A DNA stretch of 41,458 bases. It comes from Candidatus Peregrinibacteria bacterium. GTDB lineage: Bacteria > Patescibacteriota > Gracilibacteria > UBA1369 > JABINC01. Location: the NCBI GenBank assembly GCA_030700255.1, contig JAUYJN010000043.1:80785-122242 (forward strand), in the 5' to 3' direction. The notes beneath the pieces were generated by a model. That model did not search any database, had not been told where the DNA came from, and worked only from the letters and a program-made list of their open reading frames with translations. This document shows positions 13,668 through 22,312 of the stretch, in pieces. Both the position numbers and the translations under genes were made by a program. The first letter of the stretch is position 1. Every line of letters starts with the position of its first letter.

Positions 13668-14648
13668 TTAAGGTGTGTATATAATTTCGTAATATACTTG
13701 TATCACTCCGCGTGAGATAGGACTTATTGTTTCAAATGCCGCTTTAGACAGGTCCAGTACAAACCTTTTATCGTATGGACCTCTGTCCGTTATACGTATT
13801 ACTACTGATTTTTCAGTTTCCAAATTAACCACTTTTACTAGGCTTCCAAATGGCAATGTAAGATGCGCCCCGGTGAATTCATCTTGTTTGAATACTTCTC
13901 CTGAAGCTGTGTTTTTTCCATCAAAATAATCTGCATAATAACTGGCTCGTCCGTATATTTGAGATTCTTCCAAGTTATAGAATCTATAAATTAAATTCGC
14001 CATTTCTTGTCTTGTGATGTTTTTTTCCGGTCGAACTTTAAGATCCATATCGGCAATTAATACGTATTTGTCTTTTGCATACTGCAAATATGGAGCATAC
14101 CATTCATCTTTGTATGCATCTTTAAACGGATCCTTGGTGATTTCTTCCGCTGCCCCGGTTTCGACTCGATTTGTTTCAAGCAACATTTTTATGGCCTCTG
14201 CCAAATTTACAGTATTACTTGGTCTGAAGGTTCTATCGCTGTAGCCATTTATTATATCTTCTTTAAATGCTTGCATAACGTATTTGTAATACCATGAGTC
14301 ATCAGGCACATCAGTGAGATCAAAATCTTCCGCCGCCTCAGAATCCAAGTCTTCCATAAAACGTATTTCAGCGTCCTGTGATGCGACGCCTTGCCCCAGT
14401 ATCTCTTCACTGAGTGTCAAAAACTTAAGTGCTTCCGCTCTGTTAACCTCCCTCTTCGGTCGAAAAGACCCATCCGGGTAACCATTGATCACACCATTTT
14501 GCTTTAAGTATCTGATAGCCGGTAAATATGGGTGATTTTCATCAATATCAGTAAAAAGTACAGCGTATACAGTGGATGTGTATATACTTATTGATAGAAT
14601 TATACTTAATAGTATGGTTAGTAGCCTAATTATTTTATTCGATTTCAT
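13668..14648 (-). CDS. Secreted SLH-domain protein with C-terminal RlpA-like DPBB domain
   Basis: A 326-residue exported protein. A signal peptide (about 1-29) is followed by three S-layer homology repeats: about 32-80 (NGVINGYPDGSFRPKREVNR), 112-160 (DIINGYSDRTFRPSNTVNLA) and 174-225 (more divergent). The end (about 232-326) is a double-psi beta-barrel of the RlpA type, with TASGEVF, the conserved His in GAHLTLPFG (262), ITDRGPYDKR (Asp288) and LDLSKAAFE. RlpA proteins bind or cleave peptidoglycan glycan strands, often at division sites. SLH repeats attach to cell-wall polymers. The fusion should place a putative wall hydrolase on the cell surface. It lies 9 bases after jag in the same direction. 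Confidence 0.87.
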   Translation of the reverse strand: MKSNKIIRLLTILLSIILSISIYTSTVYAVLFTDIDENHPYLPAIRYLKQNGVINGYPDGSFRPKREVNRAEALKFLTLSEEILGQGVASQDAEIRFMEDLDSEAAEDFDLTDVPDDSWYYKYVMQAFKEDIINGYSDRTFRPSNTVNLAEAIKMLLETNRVETGAAEEITKDPFKDAYKDEWYAPYLQYAKDKYVLIADMDLKVRPEKNITRQEMANLIYRFYNLEESQIYGRASYYADYFDGKNTASGEVFKQDEFTGAHLTLPFGSLVKVVNLETEKSVVIRITDRGPYDKRFVLDLSKAAFETISPISRGVIQVYYEIIYTP

Positions 14649-14657
14649 GAGTTTTTT

Positions 14658-15116
14658 TTAAGCTTCTCTTAACTTTAGAACGACTTTTCGTCGTTCGCCG
14701 TTACCGGTACTTTCGGTAGTTACATCTGAAAATTGTTCTGAATTTAGATAAGTGTGTACAACTCTTCTAAAAAAAGGTGACATCGGCGCTAACGCTTGAG
14801 GTTTTTTTGAGTTGCGTAAGAAATTTACTTTTCTATCCGCCAAAGCTTTAACATCTTCTATTTGTTGCTTCCTGTATCCATCAACATCAAGAACTATATT
14901 TAGGCCCATTTCTCCTTTTCTCTTAAGTATTGTTAGGAGTAGGGTTTGTAATGCTTGCAGCGTTGCTCCATGCCGTCCTATTAGGTCTTTTGCCTCTTCA
15001 CTGTCTATGTTTACATAGTACTCATTAGACTCTTCCTCGACCACTCTTATACTCATAAAGTCTATTCCCATCTTTATAAGTAGTTCGTCCAGTAAATTCT
15101 TTATTATTGTTTCCAT
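14658..15116 (-). CDS. jag: Jag/KhpB-type RNA-binding protein (KH + R3H)
   Basis: A 152-residue protein with a KH domain, whose GxxG loop is LIGRHGATLQAL (46-56), and an R3H domain with the core FFRRVVHTYLNS (about 115-126). The usual N-terminal Jag_N domain is absent, as in short forms. KhpB/Jag proteins bind RNA in the cytoplasm and are tied to cell-wall elongation and division. The gene is next to yidC, as in most bacteria, but 194 bases away, and that gap holds a 20-bp direct repeat. The SLH-RlpA gene follows directly, so the two are likely co-transcribed. Confidence 0.9.
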   Translation of the reverse strand: METIIKNLLDELLIKMGIDFMSIRVVEEESNEYYVNIDSEEAKDLIGRHGATLQALQTLLLTILKRKGEMGLNIVLDVDGYRKQQIEDVKALADRKVNFLRNSKKPQALAPMSPFFRRVVHTYLNSEQFSDVTTESTGNGERRKVVLKLREA

Positions 15117-15192
15117 CAGTCGTGCAATTAGTTAGTATGTATAAATTTGAAGAGTGTTTGTAATATTCAGCTGTATATATCCATGAAAGCTC

Positions 15193-15289
15193 TATTATCG
15201 ACGTATGCTTGGAATTAGAGTGTCTTTAGATATAAGTTCCATATATCCCAGTAGTCCCATTATAGACTTTATTATCGACGTATGTTTGG
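15193..15289. repeat. 20-bp direct repeat in the yidC-jag gap
   Basis: TATTATCGACGTATGYTTGG occurs at 15193-15212 (Y=C) and 15270-15289 (Y=T), 77 bases apart in the same orientation. Both copies are in the non-coding gap. They could be protein-binding sites or part of an RNA leader for jag. I see no further copy in the window. Confidence 0.65.
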
Positions 15290-15310
15290 GAATAGACTTT
15301 GCTTGAGATT

Positions 15311-16627
15311 TTATTTCTTTTTACCTTTAGGTAAATATTTTTTCTTTGTCTCCTCCCTTTCTTCTTCTTCAGTTTTTTCAATAATGCGTACAGTTACTTC
15401 ACTTGAATTCTTTGAACTTCCCTCCGGCTTCTCTCTGTTTACTACCAATGACTGCCCTATAGCAAATAATGTTGAAGTACCCCAGTAGAGCCCGACTCCC
15501 GCAGGGAGGCTGGCGGTAAAGAAGGCGATCATAAGTGGCATAGTGTATGACATAGTTTTGTTCATTGATTGCATATCGGGCATACCTTCTTTTTTTGGTG
15601 TTGTACTTGCAGGCGTTTTTTTCATACTGAATGTCAGCCTCATTTGTGCAAATTGCAGTAGCCCAATGATAATAGGCAATGCGATTAAATTTTTGTTTGC
15701 CAGGTCGAGTATTCCGAGGAACATTGTATCTATACTTGCAAAATCGAAATTAGATTGGAATTCATATAAGCTATACGGTGAACCTCCTAACGCAACTTCT
15801 CTGACGGCATAATATAGACCTATAAGTACAGGGAATTGTAAGAGGATCGGTAAGCAGCTTCCCAGTGGGTTCACTTTTGCAGTTTTCCATAGAGCCATAG
15901 TTTCCATAGAAATTCTTTCTTGGTTACCTTTGTACTTCTTTTGAATTTCTTGAATCTTCGGTTGTATCTCCTGCATTCTTTTTTGTGATCTGAGCGCTTT
16001 CTGTGAAGGTACAAGTAGTATCAACCTTATCACGAATGTAAGTAGAATAATACCGAGCCCAAAACTTTTATATGGGTTTATATCGGTTAGAAATATAAGG
16101 GCGTTATATATAGGTTTATGAAATGTGAACTCCCATGCCCTTTTTAGGAATCCTTTTTTATTGATTACGAACTCAGGTGATGAATATTCTTTATCTGAAT
16201 TTAGTACGATTTTGTATCTACCGAGGTCTGTGAATAGTTCGTAATTCCATGGTAATAAAGAGTATTTTGTCTCTTGCCCCGGTTCTAACACTATAGGTTG
16301 AATATCTTCTTCGGTGCAGCCTTTCTTTGTTGCGTCGAGCATTTCCCACGTTCCGGTTGTGTTGTAGTGGAATACGTCAAAAGGTAATTCGCATTTTCCC
16401 TCAGTAATTTCTAAGGTTTTTTCTTTTAGGTTTTTGATACTTACAATAATATTTTTCCCAAAAGGGAAGTCGGTTTTATTTGTTTCCAAAATTATTCCAC
16501 CTGTGAGTATTTGTTCCGGTGCTTTTTCTTCTGCTTTTTTGCCGATGCCAAAAAAGCTCATGATTAACTCTACTGCAAGGAATAGGATTATCCAGGTGAA
16601 TATGAAACGTTTGAAATCTTTCTTCAT
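15311..16627 (-). CDS. yidC: YidC/Oxa1-family membrane protein insertase
   Basis: A 438-residue insertase. One N-terminal membrane segment (about 8-26) is followed by a moderately sized extracytoplasmic beta domain (about 40-160), smaller than in proteobacteria, and then the conserved five-helix core. The hydrophilic-groove Arg lies in the segment FVIRLILLVPSQKALRSQKR. The cytoplasmic coiled-coil hairpin follows (QPKIQEIQKKYKGNQERI), then NPLGSCLPILLQFPVLIGLY and SLPAGVGLYWGTSTLFAIGQ. It inserts membrane proteins alone or with SecYEG. The C-terminus is unusual: VTVRII, an acidic run, then KKKYLPKGKKK, a pattern also found at the end of SecA in this window. The start overlaps the stop of rnpA (ATGA). 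Confidence 0.95.
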   Translation of the reverse strand: MKKDFKRFIFTWIILFLAVELIMSFFGIGKKAEEKAPEQILTGGIILETNKTDFPFGKNIIVSIKNLKEKTLEITEGKCELPFDVFHYNTTGTWEMLDATKKGCTEEDIQPIVLEPGQETKYSLLPWNYELFTDLGRYKIVLNSDKEYSSPEFVINKKGFLKRAWEFTFHKPIYNALIFLTDINPYKSFGLGIILLTFVIRLILLVPSQKALRSQKRMQEIQPKIQEIQKKYKGNQERISMETMALWKTAKVNPLGSCLPILLQFPVLIGLYYAVREVALGGSPYSLYEFQSNFDFASIDTMFLGILDLANKNLIALPIIIGLLQFAQMRLTFSMKKTPASTTPKKEGMPDMQSMNKTMSYTMPLMIAFFTASLPAGVGLYWGTSTLFAIGQSLVVNREKPEGSSKNSSEVTVRIIEKTEEEEREETKKKYLPKGKKK

Positions 16628-16953
16628 ATGTTTATTTTTTTGATTTCCTGCTCTATTTCAGAAAATGAAGCGTTTAAGCAGCTTTGATTTGTAAGGATCA
16701 CGATGTCATATGACTTATTTGACCCTATATTATTTACATTATTTCTTATTGCCTCGTATATCCTTCTTCGACACTTATTTCGTTTTACAGCCTTTTTTTC
16801 AACTTTTTTACTTACTATTATCGCAAATCTACAATGTTCGAGTTTGTTTTCCAGGAACTTGCACAGAAAAAACTTTCCAGCAACTCGATTCCCATCTTTT
16901 ATTATTTTTAAGATGTTGTCCTTTTTTGTTAATCTAAGTTGTCTTTTGAGCAT
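16624..16953 (-). CDS. rnpA: Ribonuclease P protein component
   Basis: A 109-residue protein with the RNase P protein fold. The RNR motif is KRNKCRRRIYEAIR (57-70), and the N-terminal RLTKKDNILKIIKDGNRV and the strand CRFAIIVSKKV are typical. It binds the RNA subunit (rnpB, also in this window) and helps recognise pre-tRNA 5' leaders. It lies 5 bases after rpmH and overlaps yidC by 4 bases. Its TGA stop overlaps the yidC start, which shows that UGA terminates here. Confidence 0.95.
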   Translation of the reverse strand: MLKRQLRLTKKDNILKIIKDGNRVAGKFFLCKFLENKLEHCRFAIIVSKKVEKKAVKRNKCRRRIYEAIRNNVNNIGSNKSYDIVILTNQSCLNASFSEIEQEIKKINI

Positions 16954-16958
16954 AAACT

Positions 16959-17090
16959 CTAAGATACGGTTAACACTACTCGACCTCTGTTTCTGCGTCG
17001 GGCAAGCGTTTGACGACCACCTTTTGTCTCCATACGACTAAGGAATCCGTGCCTTCTTTTTCTTCTCCTGTTTTTTGTCTTTGATAACAT
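16959..17090 (-). CDS. rpmH: Ribosomal protein L34
   Basis: 43 residues, too short for a 60-codon cut-off but unmistakable: [20 protein letters not shown], then the conserved [14 protein letters not shown]. The opening is slightly variant ([10 protein letters not shown] instead of the usual KRTYQPSKRKR). It is a basic protein of the large ribosomal subunit. It is first in the classic rpmH-rnpA-yidC-jag cluster. The leader before the ATG (17091-17110) is AT-rich, without SD. No dnaA or DnaA-box cluster is visible beside it, so there is no evidence for an origin here. Confidence 0.95.
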   Translation of the reverse strand: MLSKTKNRRRKRRHGFLSRMETKGGRQTLARRRNRGRVVLTVS

Positions 17091-17170
17091 CTTAAATTAT
17101 TACATTAAAAGTGATTTTTGATTCCGTATTACCACCAGAAAGCGACTCTCTTCCAAAAGGTGGGCAGATT

Positions 17171-17809
17171 CTACCTCGCGCTACTGAGGTAGTCAAGGAA
17201 ATTCTGCAGTATACGTTTGCCAAATGGTGTGCCGATAGATTCCGGATGAAACTGGATCCCAAATATAGGTAATTCTTTATGCTCAACGGCCATGATTATT
17301 TCATCCTTCGGAGAGGTTGTTGTATTTGATGTGTTGTGATCGAGGACAGCTGTAACAAGCAGTTTTTTTCCAGGGTTTGCCCCTATAAGTGAGTGATATC
17401 TCATTCCATCAAACTCTCTCGGTATTTGTGAAAATAGCTTACTTGTACCACGTAGCTTTATGGTGCTTCTTTTTCCATGAATTATTTGAGGAGCTTTTTT
17501 TATCTTGCCTCCGAAGTGTTTTATGATCCCCTGATGTCCCAAACATACTCCGAGTAGTGGTACTTGTAGTTTTGGGTTTCCATTTCCCATTTCGGCAAGT
17601 AATTGTTTACAAATCCCGAAGTCTTCTTCGTTTTCAACAGTTCCCGGCCCGGGAGATATCACAATATGAGTCGGTTCTAGATTTTTTATATCTTCTAAAG
17701 TTATCTCGTTATTACGAAATACTATTGGATTCCCGCCTAATTCACCTAAAAATTGGTACAAATTGTAAGTGAAGGAGTCGTAATTATCGATTAGTAAAGT
17801 TTTTCGCAT
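17171..17809 (-). CDS. Class I glutamine amidotransferase, TrpG/PabA type
   Basis: A 212-residue glutaminase subunit. The N-terminus is LLIDNYDSFTYNLYQFLGEL, the oxyanion loop ISPGPGTVEN, the nucleophile elbow GVCLGHQ (Cys89), and the other triad residues lie in QFHPES (His188, Glu190). It releases ammonia from glutamine for anthranilate synthase (TrpE) or aminodeoxychorismate synthase (PabB). Neither partner gene is present in the window, so TrpG and PabA cannot be distinguished. The C-terminus is normal. It lies 80 bases upstream of rpmH on the same strand and diverges from the PP2C-like gene across an 85-base gap with a TATAAT-like hexamer at 17867-17872. Confidence 0.9.
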   Translation of the reverse strand: MRKTLLIDNYDSFTYNLYQFLGELGGNPIVFRNNEITLEDIKNLEPTHIVISPGPGTVENEEDFGICKQLLAEMGNGNPKLQVPLLGVCLGHQGIIKHFGGKIKKAPQIIHGKRSTIKLRGTSKLFSQIPREFDGMRYHSLIGANPGKKLLVTAVLDHNTSNTTTSPKDEIIMAVEHKELPIFGIQFHPESIGTPFGKRILQNFLDYLSSAR

Positions 17810-17894
17810 TTATTTTCGAAATCTATTGAAATACTTAGTTCAACATTGTAGGATTTAGGTTAGTAATATAATACATCTTTAAAGGCCCTCTTCA

Positions 17895-19895
17895 ATGCCA
17901 CTTACAGTGAATAGCGACTTTATAATTTTTGGTAAGGAACCGTTAAACGGTTTTTCTACTAATTTCTTTTATTCTTGGGCAGATAGTGACCCAAGTCATA
18001 CCGGTGAGCTCTACATTAATTTCTCTATAGTGAACTCTGAAATTGATGGAGAGGAGTTTGCGCAGGAGCTTTTTGAAGTTGTGAGGCATCATTATTTCAA
18101 AGATTTTACAATTGATCCACATGAGCGATTTGAACAAACTTTGAATGAAGTAAATAAGCTTGCTCTTGAATGGCGTGAAAAGAAACAAGTTAAGTTTTTC
18201 TCAGATTTGAATGCAGTGATTGGGGTAATCCAAGGAGATACTCTTTATATGACACAGAGTGGGTATGCCGAAGCATATTTAATACGTAAGAGGCATGTTA
18301 GTACTATTTCCGAAGGGCTTACTGACAATGATAAGGATCGAGAAAGTTTATTTGTTAATGTCGCGAGTGGGCAGCTTGAGGATTATGATACTGTTATTTT
18401 TTCAACTACTCGTCTACTTCGATATCTTCCAAAAAATGATATGGCTAAGTTGTTTACGAGAGATGCTTCGCTAGCTAGTTGTTTTGCCGATCTTCGTGAG
18501 TCAGTTGAAATGGAGGTTGATCATCAAGTAAATGTTCTTGCTCTTAATATAATTCATCAAAAATCTGAAGCTTCGCTTTCTGTCGGTCAAATGAGTGATA
18601 GTATTCCGACTACTCAAGGTAAGGCTGAAAACCTGGTTAATATGTTAAAAGGTGTGAAAGGAACATTGTCTCGTATAGGTAAGAAACGAGGGAAAAATGA
18701 GATAGAAAAAAGTGCTGAGAATATGCATGTCAAAACACGCACACAGGGGCATACGCCGCTTATTGATTTGAAAAACCTTACGGATTTGAGTAGTTTTGGT
18801 AAGGATAAGATTCTTGTTTTGCTCGTAGTGATCATAGTTGTATTGCTTGGAAGTTTGTATTTCGTCAGAGCAAATGCGATTAATCGTCAAAGGCTTTCTG
18901 AGTTCGAAGAAATTCTGACAAATGTACAGCAAGATTTGGATGAAGCTGCGACACGTGGTACTTTTGATAAAGAAAAAGCAGCAAACCTTATAGCTAGGGC
19001 AGAGCAAAATGTTCATACTGTGCTTGATTCCGGAGAGTTCCGCTCTAAGGCACTTACTTTGCTTGAAGAGGTCAAGGCTGCACGTGATCAATTGGATAAT
19101 ATAGTACGTGTCGAGAGCCCATTGGTTCTTGCTGATTTGACTGAACTCAAAGATTCGGTGCTTGCCCTTGGATTATTACCTTTTGGTGAAGATCTTTATG
19201 CATATGAATATGACACAGTACACAAGGTTATGCTTGATAAAGTCCAAGCACCTATGACGGTTGATGCAAATGAACAAATTATAGACGGTGTTTATTTTGC
19301 TGATCAAGACGCCTTAGCATTTCTTACAAAATCTCATAAAGTTATAGAGTTCGCTGATAATTTTGTTAAGTTTATGGATACTCGCGATCCGGCTTGGAAA
19401 TCATCAACCGCTATAGAAGCTTACGGTGCACGACTGTATATGCTTGATCCTGCTGAGAATAGTATTTGGAAATATCGCAGGAGTAATGATGGTTATACAG
19501 GTGCTGAACTTTATTCGACAGAGGGAGACATTACAAATGCTGTGGATTTTGCTATAGATGGAGCGGTTTATGTACTCAAGAGCAATGGTGAGATTGTTAA
19601 GTATTATGCTGGAGAAGTTGATGAGGAATTTTATGTAGTGAGACAGCCACAAGTCCCTATGGAAAAACCAACAAAAATATTTACAGAATTTGAGTTCAAT
19701 CAAGTTTATATCCTTGAGCCATCTCAGCTCCGAGTTCTTGCATATAACAAAGATTTGAAAACCGGTAATTTGGTTTATTCTCACCAGTATCATTTTGATA
19801 ATAGTATCGGTGTACTCAAAGATATGTACGTTGATAAAGATACGCACAAAATATACGTACTTACGGATTCAAAGATATATCAATTAGATATATAG
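17895..19895 (+). CDS. Membrane protein with N-terminal PP2C-like domain and C-terminal sensor-like region
   Basis: A 666-residue protein in three parts. Residues about 1-225 resemble a PPM/PP2C phosphatase fold: VIGVIQGDTLYMTQSGYAEA precedes YLIRKRHV, and DYDTVIFSTTRLLRYLP corresponds to the strand-helix after it. The usual GDSR metal motif reads GYAE, so a metal-binding Asp is missing and it may be a pseudophosphatase. After a polar linker there is one membrane segment (306-325, ILVLLVVIIVVLLGSLYFVR), then a coiled coil (about 330-405). The C-terminal 260 residues are strand-rich repeats with AYEYDTVHKVML, YGARLYMLDPAENSIWKYRR and YILEPSQLRVLAYN, suggesting a beta-propeller outside the cell. 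I infer signalling across the membrane; no established name. It ends 3 bases from the convergent xfp stop. Confidence 0.65.
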   Translation: MPLTVNSDFIIFGKEPLNGFSTNFFYSWADSDPSHTGELYINFSIVNSEIDGEEFAQELFEVVRHHYFKDFTIDPHERFEQTLNEVNKLALEWREKKQVKFFSDLNAVIGVIQGDTLYMTQSGYAEAYLIRKRHVSTISEGLTDNDKDRESLFVNVASGQLEDYDTVIFSTTRLLRYLPKNDMAKLFTRDASLASCFADLRESVEMEVDHQVNVLALNIIHQKSEASLSVGQMSDSIPTTQGKAENLVNMLKGVKGTLSRIGKKRGKNEIEKSAENMHVKTRTQGHTPLIDLKNLTDLSSFGKDKILVLLVVIIVVLLGSLYFVRANAINRQRLSEFEEILTNVQQDLDEAATRGTFDKEKAANLIARAEQNVHTVLDSGEFRSKALTLLEEVKAARDQLDNIVRVESPLVLADLTELKDSVLALGLLPFGEDLYAYEYDTVHKVMLDKVQAPMTVDANEQIIDGVYFADQDALAFLTKSHKVIEFADNFVKFMDTRDPAWKSSTAIEAYGARLYMLDPAENSIWKYRRSNDGYTGAELYSTEGDITNAVDFAIDGAVYVLKSNGEIVKYYAGEVDEEFYVVRQPQVPMEKPTKIFTEFEFNQVYILEPSQLRVLAYNKDLKTGNLVYSHQYHFDNSIGVLKDMYVDKDTHKIYVLTDSKIYQLDI

Positions 19896-19898
19896 TAA

Positions 19899-22265
19899 CT
19901 ACATGTCTTGTATATCCTGCGGATCTTCACCATGTTCGTATATATATTTCTGGTGTTCTCTGATTTTTCCATAGATCTCTTTACAGACTTTGTCAGCTTT
20001 TTTCGCAACAGCTTTATTTGTCTTAGCTGCTTGTTTGATTAGGTCTATAGCGAGGTCATAGCAATCAACTTTGTTTGATACCTTAAGGTCAAATGGAGTT
20101 GTCGTTGAGCCAAATTCAGAGTAACCATGTAGTGTGAATCGTTTTGAACTTTCATACGGCCATAGAATTTGTTCGATGTCATTTGCATATCCGTGGTATG
20201 CGAATACGACAGGTTTATCTTCTGTGAAGTATGAATTTATTTTTTTCTCAGTTAATTCTTTTTTGTTTATAGGGCAGCGATCCCCAAGACACATTCCGGT
20301 TAATTCTGAAACATTCACATAGCGAATTTTGATTTCAGGTATAAATTCTCGTGCAATTTCAACAGCCATAATGGCTTCTTTTGTTATATAATCTCCCGCT
20401 GAAGCCATCACTACATCAGGTTTTTTTGTACCCTCCCTGCCACCGACAAATTCCCAAATTCCAATTCCTTCTTTTGCCTGCTTGCGTGCTTCATCAAGTG
20501 AGAGCCACTGTTCTTCAAGGCGTTTACCTGCAACTATTACAGCTATTGAATCATTTTGTCCGGCTATTTCTTCCAGAGCTACCAGCATAGAGTTCGCATC
20601 CGGTGGATAATATACCTGACAAAATTCAGGATGTTTCAAAAGAACATTACTTACGAAGCTAGGGTTCTGATGAGAATATCCATTGTGATCTTGTCTCCAA
20701 CTTAAACTTGAAAGAATATATGTCATCGTTGGTACGGGTTTTCTCCAAGGCACATGGAAGCTTTGTTTTAAAAATTTCGCATGTTGATCGACCATACTTG
20801 CAATGATAATTGCAAATGCCTCATATGTTACGAAAACCCCATGCCTACCTGATAGGGTGTAACCTTGCATCCATCCTTCGAGAGTGTGCTCTGAAAGCAT
20901 TTCAAAGACTCTTCCATCATATGCGACGTGTTCTGCGTTTTTTGGAATTGGCCATACATAGCCACGTTCCGTTGCTTCGAATACACCTCCAAGTAAGTTT
21001 GATTCTAATTCATCAGGGCAGAACATTCTGAAATTTTTTGGATTTTTCTTGATAAGTTCGCTGAAATATTTCCCTGCTTGTATCATAGAGCTTGCTCTTC
21101 CTTCACCTCTTTTTTTGATTTTAGTTTCAAGCTTTTTTAAATTTGGAACTTTTAATTTTTCGAAAAAATTACCACCAACCGCATGTGGATTCATACCCAT
21201 TCTGTACTTACCCTTTGGTACAAATTCCAAAACTTCTTTTTTTGGACGACCTTCTCCGTCTACGAGTTCATTTATTTTGTATTTTTCTAGCCATTTTTTT
21301 ACAACATTAAATTCATCCTTGTTGGTTTGTGGGTGTCCGAATGGTATTCCATGTGCATGAAATGATCCTTCGATTGCGTGGCCATGAAAGCTCTGCACGC
21401 CGCCCCATCCCTTTGGGGAGCGAAGTAAGATTACAGGCCATTTTGGTTTTAGTAGTGGTTTCTTTGATTTTCTAGCTGCGGTTTGAGTCTTGCGAATAAG
21501 TTGATATGCTTTTTCGCATCCGGCTATCATTTTTTTCGGTAATGTACTTGGATTACCATCTACAATTATCGGTTCATATCCGAGGCCTGTAAATAAATTT
21601 GTAAGTTCTTTGTCGGACATTGTTGAATAAATAGTAGGATTTGAAATTTTAAATCCGTTTATGTGGACGATTGGGAGGACTGCTCCACTCGTTTTTGGAT
21701 TTAGGAATTTGTTACTATTCCAAGCTGCAGAAAGTGGGCCTGACTCTGATTCGCCGTCGCCTACGGCGACGGCTACGATAAGATCCGGATTATCAAGTGC
21801 CGCTCCGAATGCTGTCGACAATGAATATCCGAGTTCTCCACCTTCCAGTAGAGACCCTGGTACTGTTGGAGTTATATGGCTTGGAAAAGGGCTGTGTGGC
21901 CATGAGAAATCATGCATGAGTTTACCGGTTCCGACTTCATCTCGTGTGTAGCATGGGTAGAACTCCTCCATAGTTCCTTCTGCAATCAAGCTCGCATGTG
22001 TTGCAGGAGCTCCGTGCCCGGGCCCTGTGACAAACATCATGTTGCACTTATGTTTGCAGATTAAGTAATTCATATTCGCATAAATAAAATTCAGCCCGGG
22101 CACGGTTCCCCAGTGTCCCAGTATTCTTGGCTTCAAATTCTCAACCGTCATTTCTCTGCGAAGAAAATGATTCTCTCTTAAATAAAGAGCTCCCGCCGCA
22201 ATATAGTCTACGTACCGGAGATATTTCCCCATCCAAGCTAGCGCCTTTTTGTCTGTGTTTGCCAT
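19899..22265 (-). CDS. xfp: Xylulose-5-phosphate/fructose-6-phosphate phosphoketolase
   Basis: A 788-residue thiamine-diphosphate enzyme of normal family length. Signatures: HWGTVPGLNF (51-60), TGPGHGAPATHAS (80-92), the phosphoketolase pattern EGGELGYSLS (141-150), and the ThDP-binding GDGESESGPL (169-178) followed by Asn at about 203. EGSFHAHGIPFGHP and, in the second half, SWRQDHNGYSHQNPSF are also diagnostic. It cleaves xylulose-5-P (and often fructose-6-P) with phosphate to acetyl-phosphate plus glyceraldehyde-3-P or erythrose-4-P. It is third in the order pta-ackA-xfp, 47 bases after ackA, so acetyl-phosphate can go straight to ATP or acetyl-CoA. Dual substrate use cannot be read from sequence. 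Confidence 0.96.
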   Translation of the reverse strand: MANTDKKALAWMGKYLRYVDYIAAGALYLRENHFLRREMTVENLKPRILGHWGTVPGLNFIYANMNYLICKHKCNMMFVTGPGHGAPATHASLIAEGTMEEFYPCYTRDEVGTGKLMHDFSWPHSPFPSHITPTVPGSLLEGGELGYSLSTAFGAALDNPDLIVAVAVGDGESESGPLSAAWNSNKFLNPKTSGAVLPIVHINGFKISNPTIYSTMSDKELTNLFTGLGYEPIIVDGNPSTLPKKMIAGCEKAYQLIRKTQTAARKSKKPLLKPKWPVILLRSPKGWGGVQSFHGHAIEGSFHAHGIPFGHPQTNKDEFNVVKKWLEKYKINELVDGEGRPKKEVLEFVPKGKYRMGMNPHAVGGNFFEKLKVPNLKKLETKIKKRGEGRASSMIQAGKYFSELIKKNPKNFRMFCPDELESNLLGGVFEATERGYVWPIPKNAEHVAYDGRVFEMLSEHTLEGWMQGYTLSGRHGVFVTYEAFAIIIASMVDQHAKFLKQSFHVPWRKPVPTMTYILSSLSWRQDHNGYSHQNPSFVSNVLLKHPEFCQVYYPPDANSMLVALEEIAGQNDSIAVIVAGKRLEEQWLSLDEARKQAKEGIGIWEFVGGREGTKKPDVVMASAGDYITKEAIMAVEIAREFIPEIKIRYVNVSELTGMCLGDRCPINKKELTEKKINSYFTEDKPVVFAYHGYANDIEQILWPYESSKRFTLHGYSEFGSTTTPFDLKVSNKVDCYDLAIDLIKQAAKTNKAVAKKADKVCKEIYGKIREHQKYIYEHGEDPQDIQDM

Positions 22266-22312
22266 GCTAATTGTATTAAATTTTGTTTTTGTCGTGGAAA
22301 ATTATAACAATC

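Noticed and set aside
16959-17170. Replication origin next to rpmH
   Set aside because: No dnaA gene or cluster of DnaA boxes is visible; the neighbouring gene is a glutamine amidotransferase.
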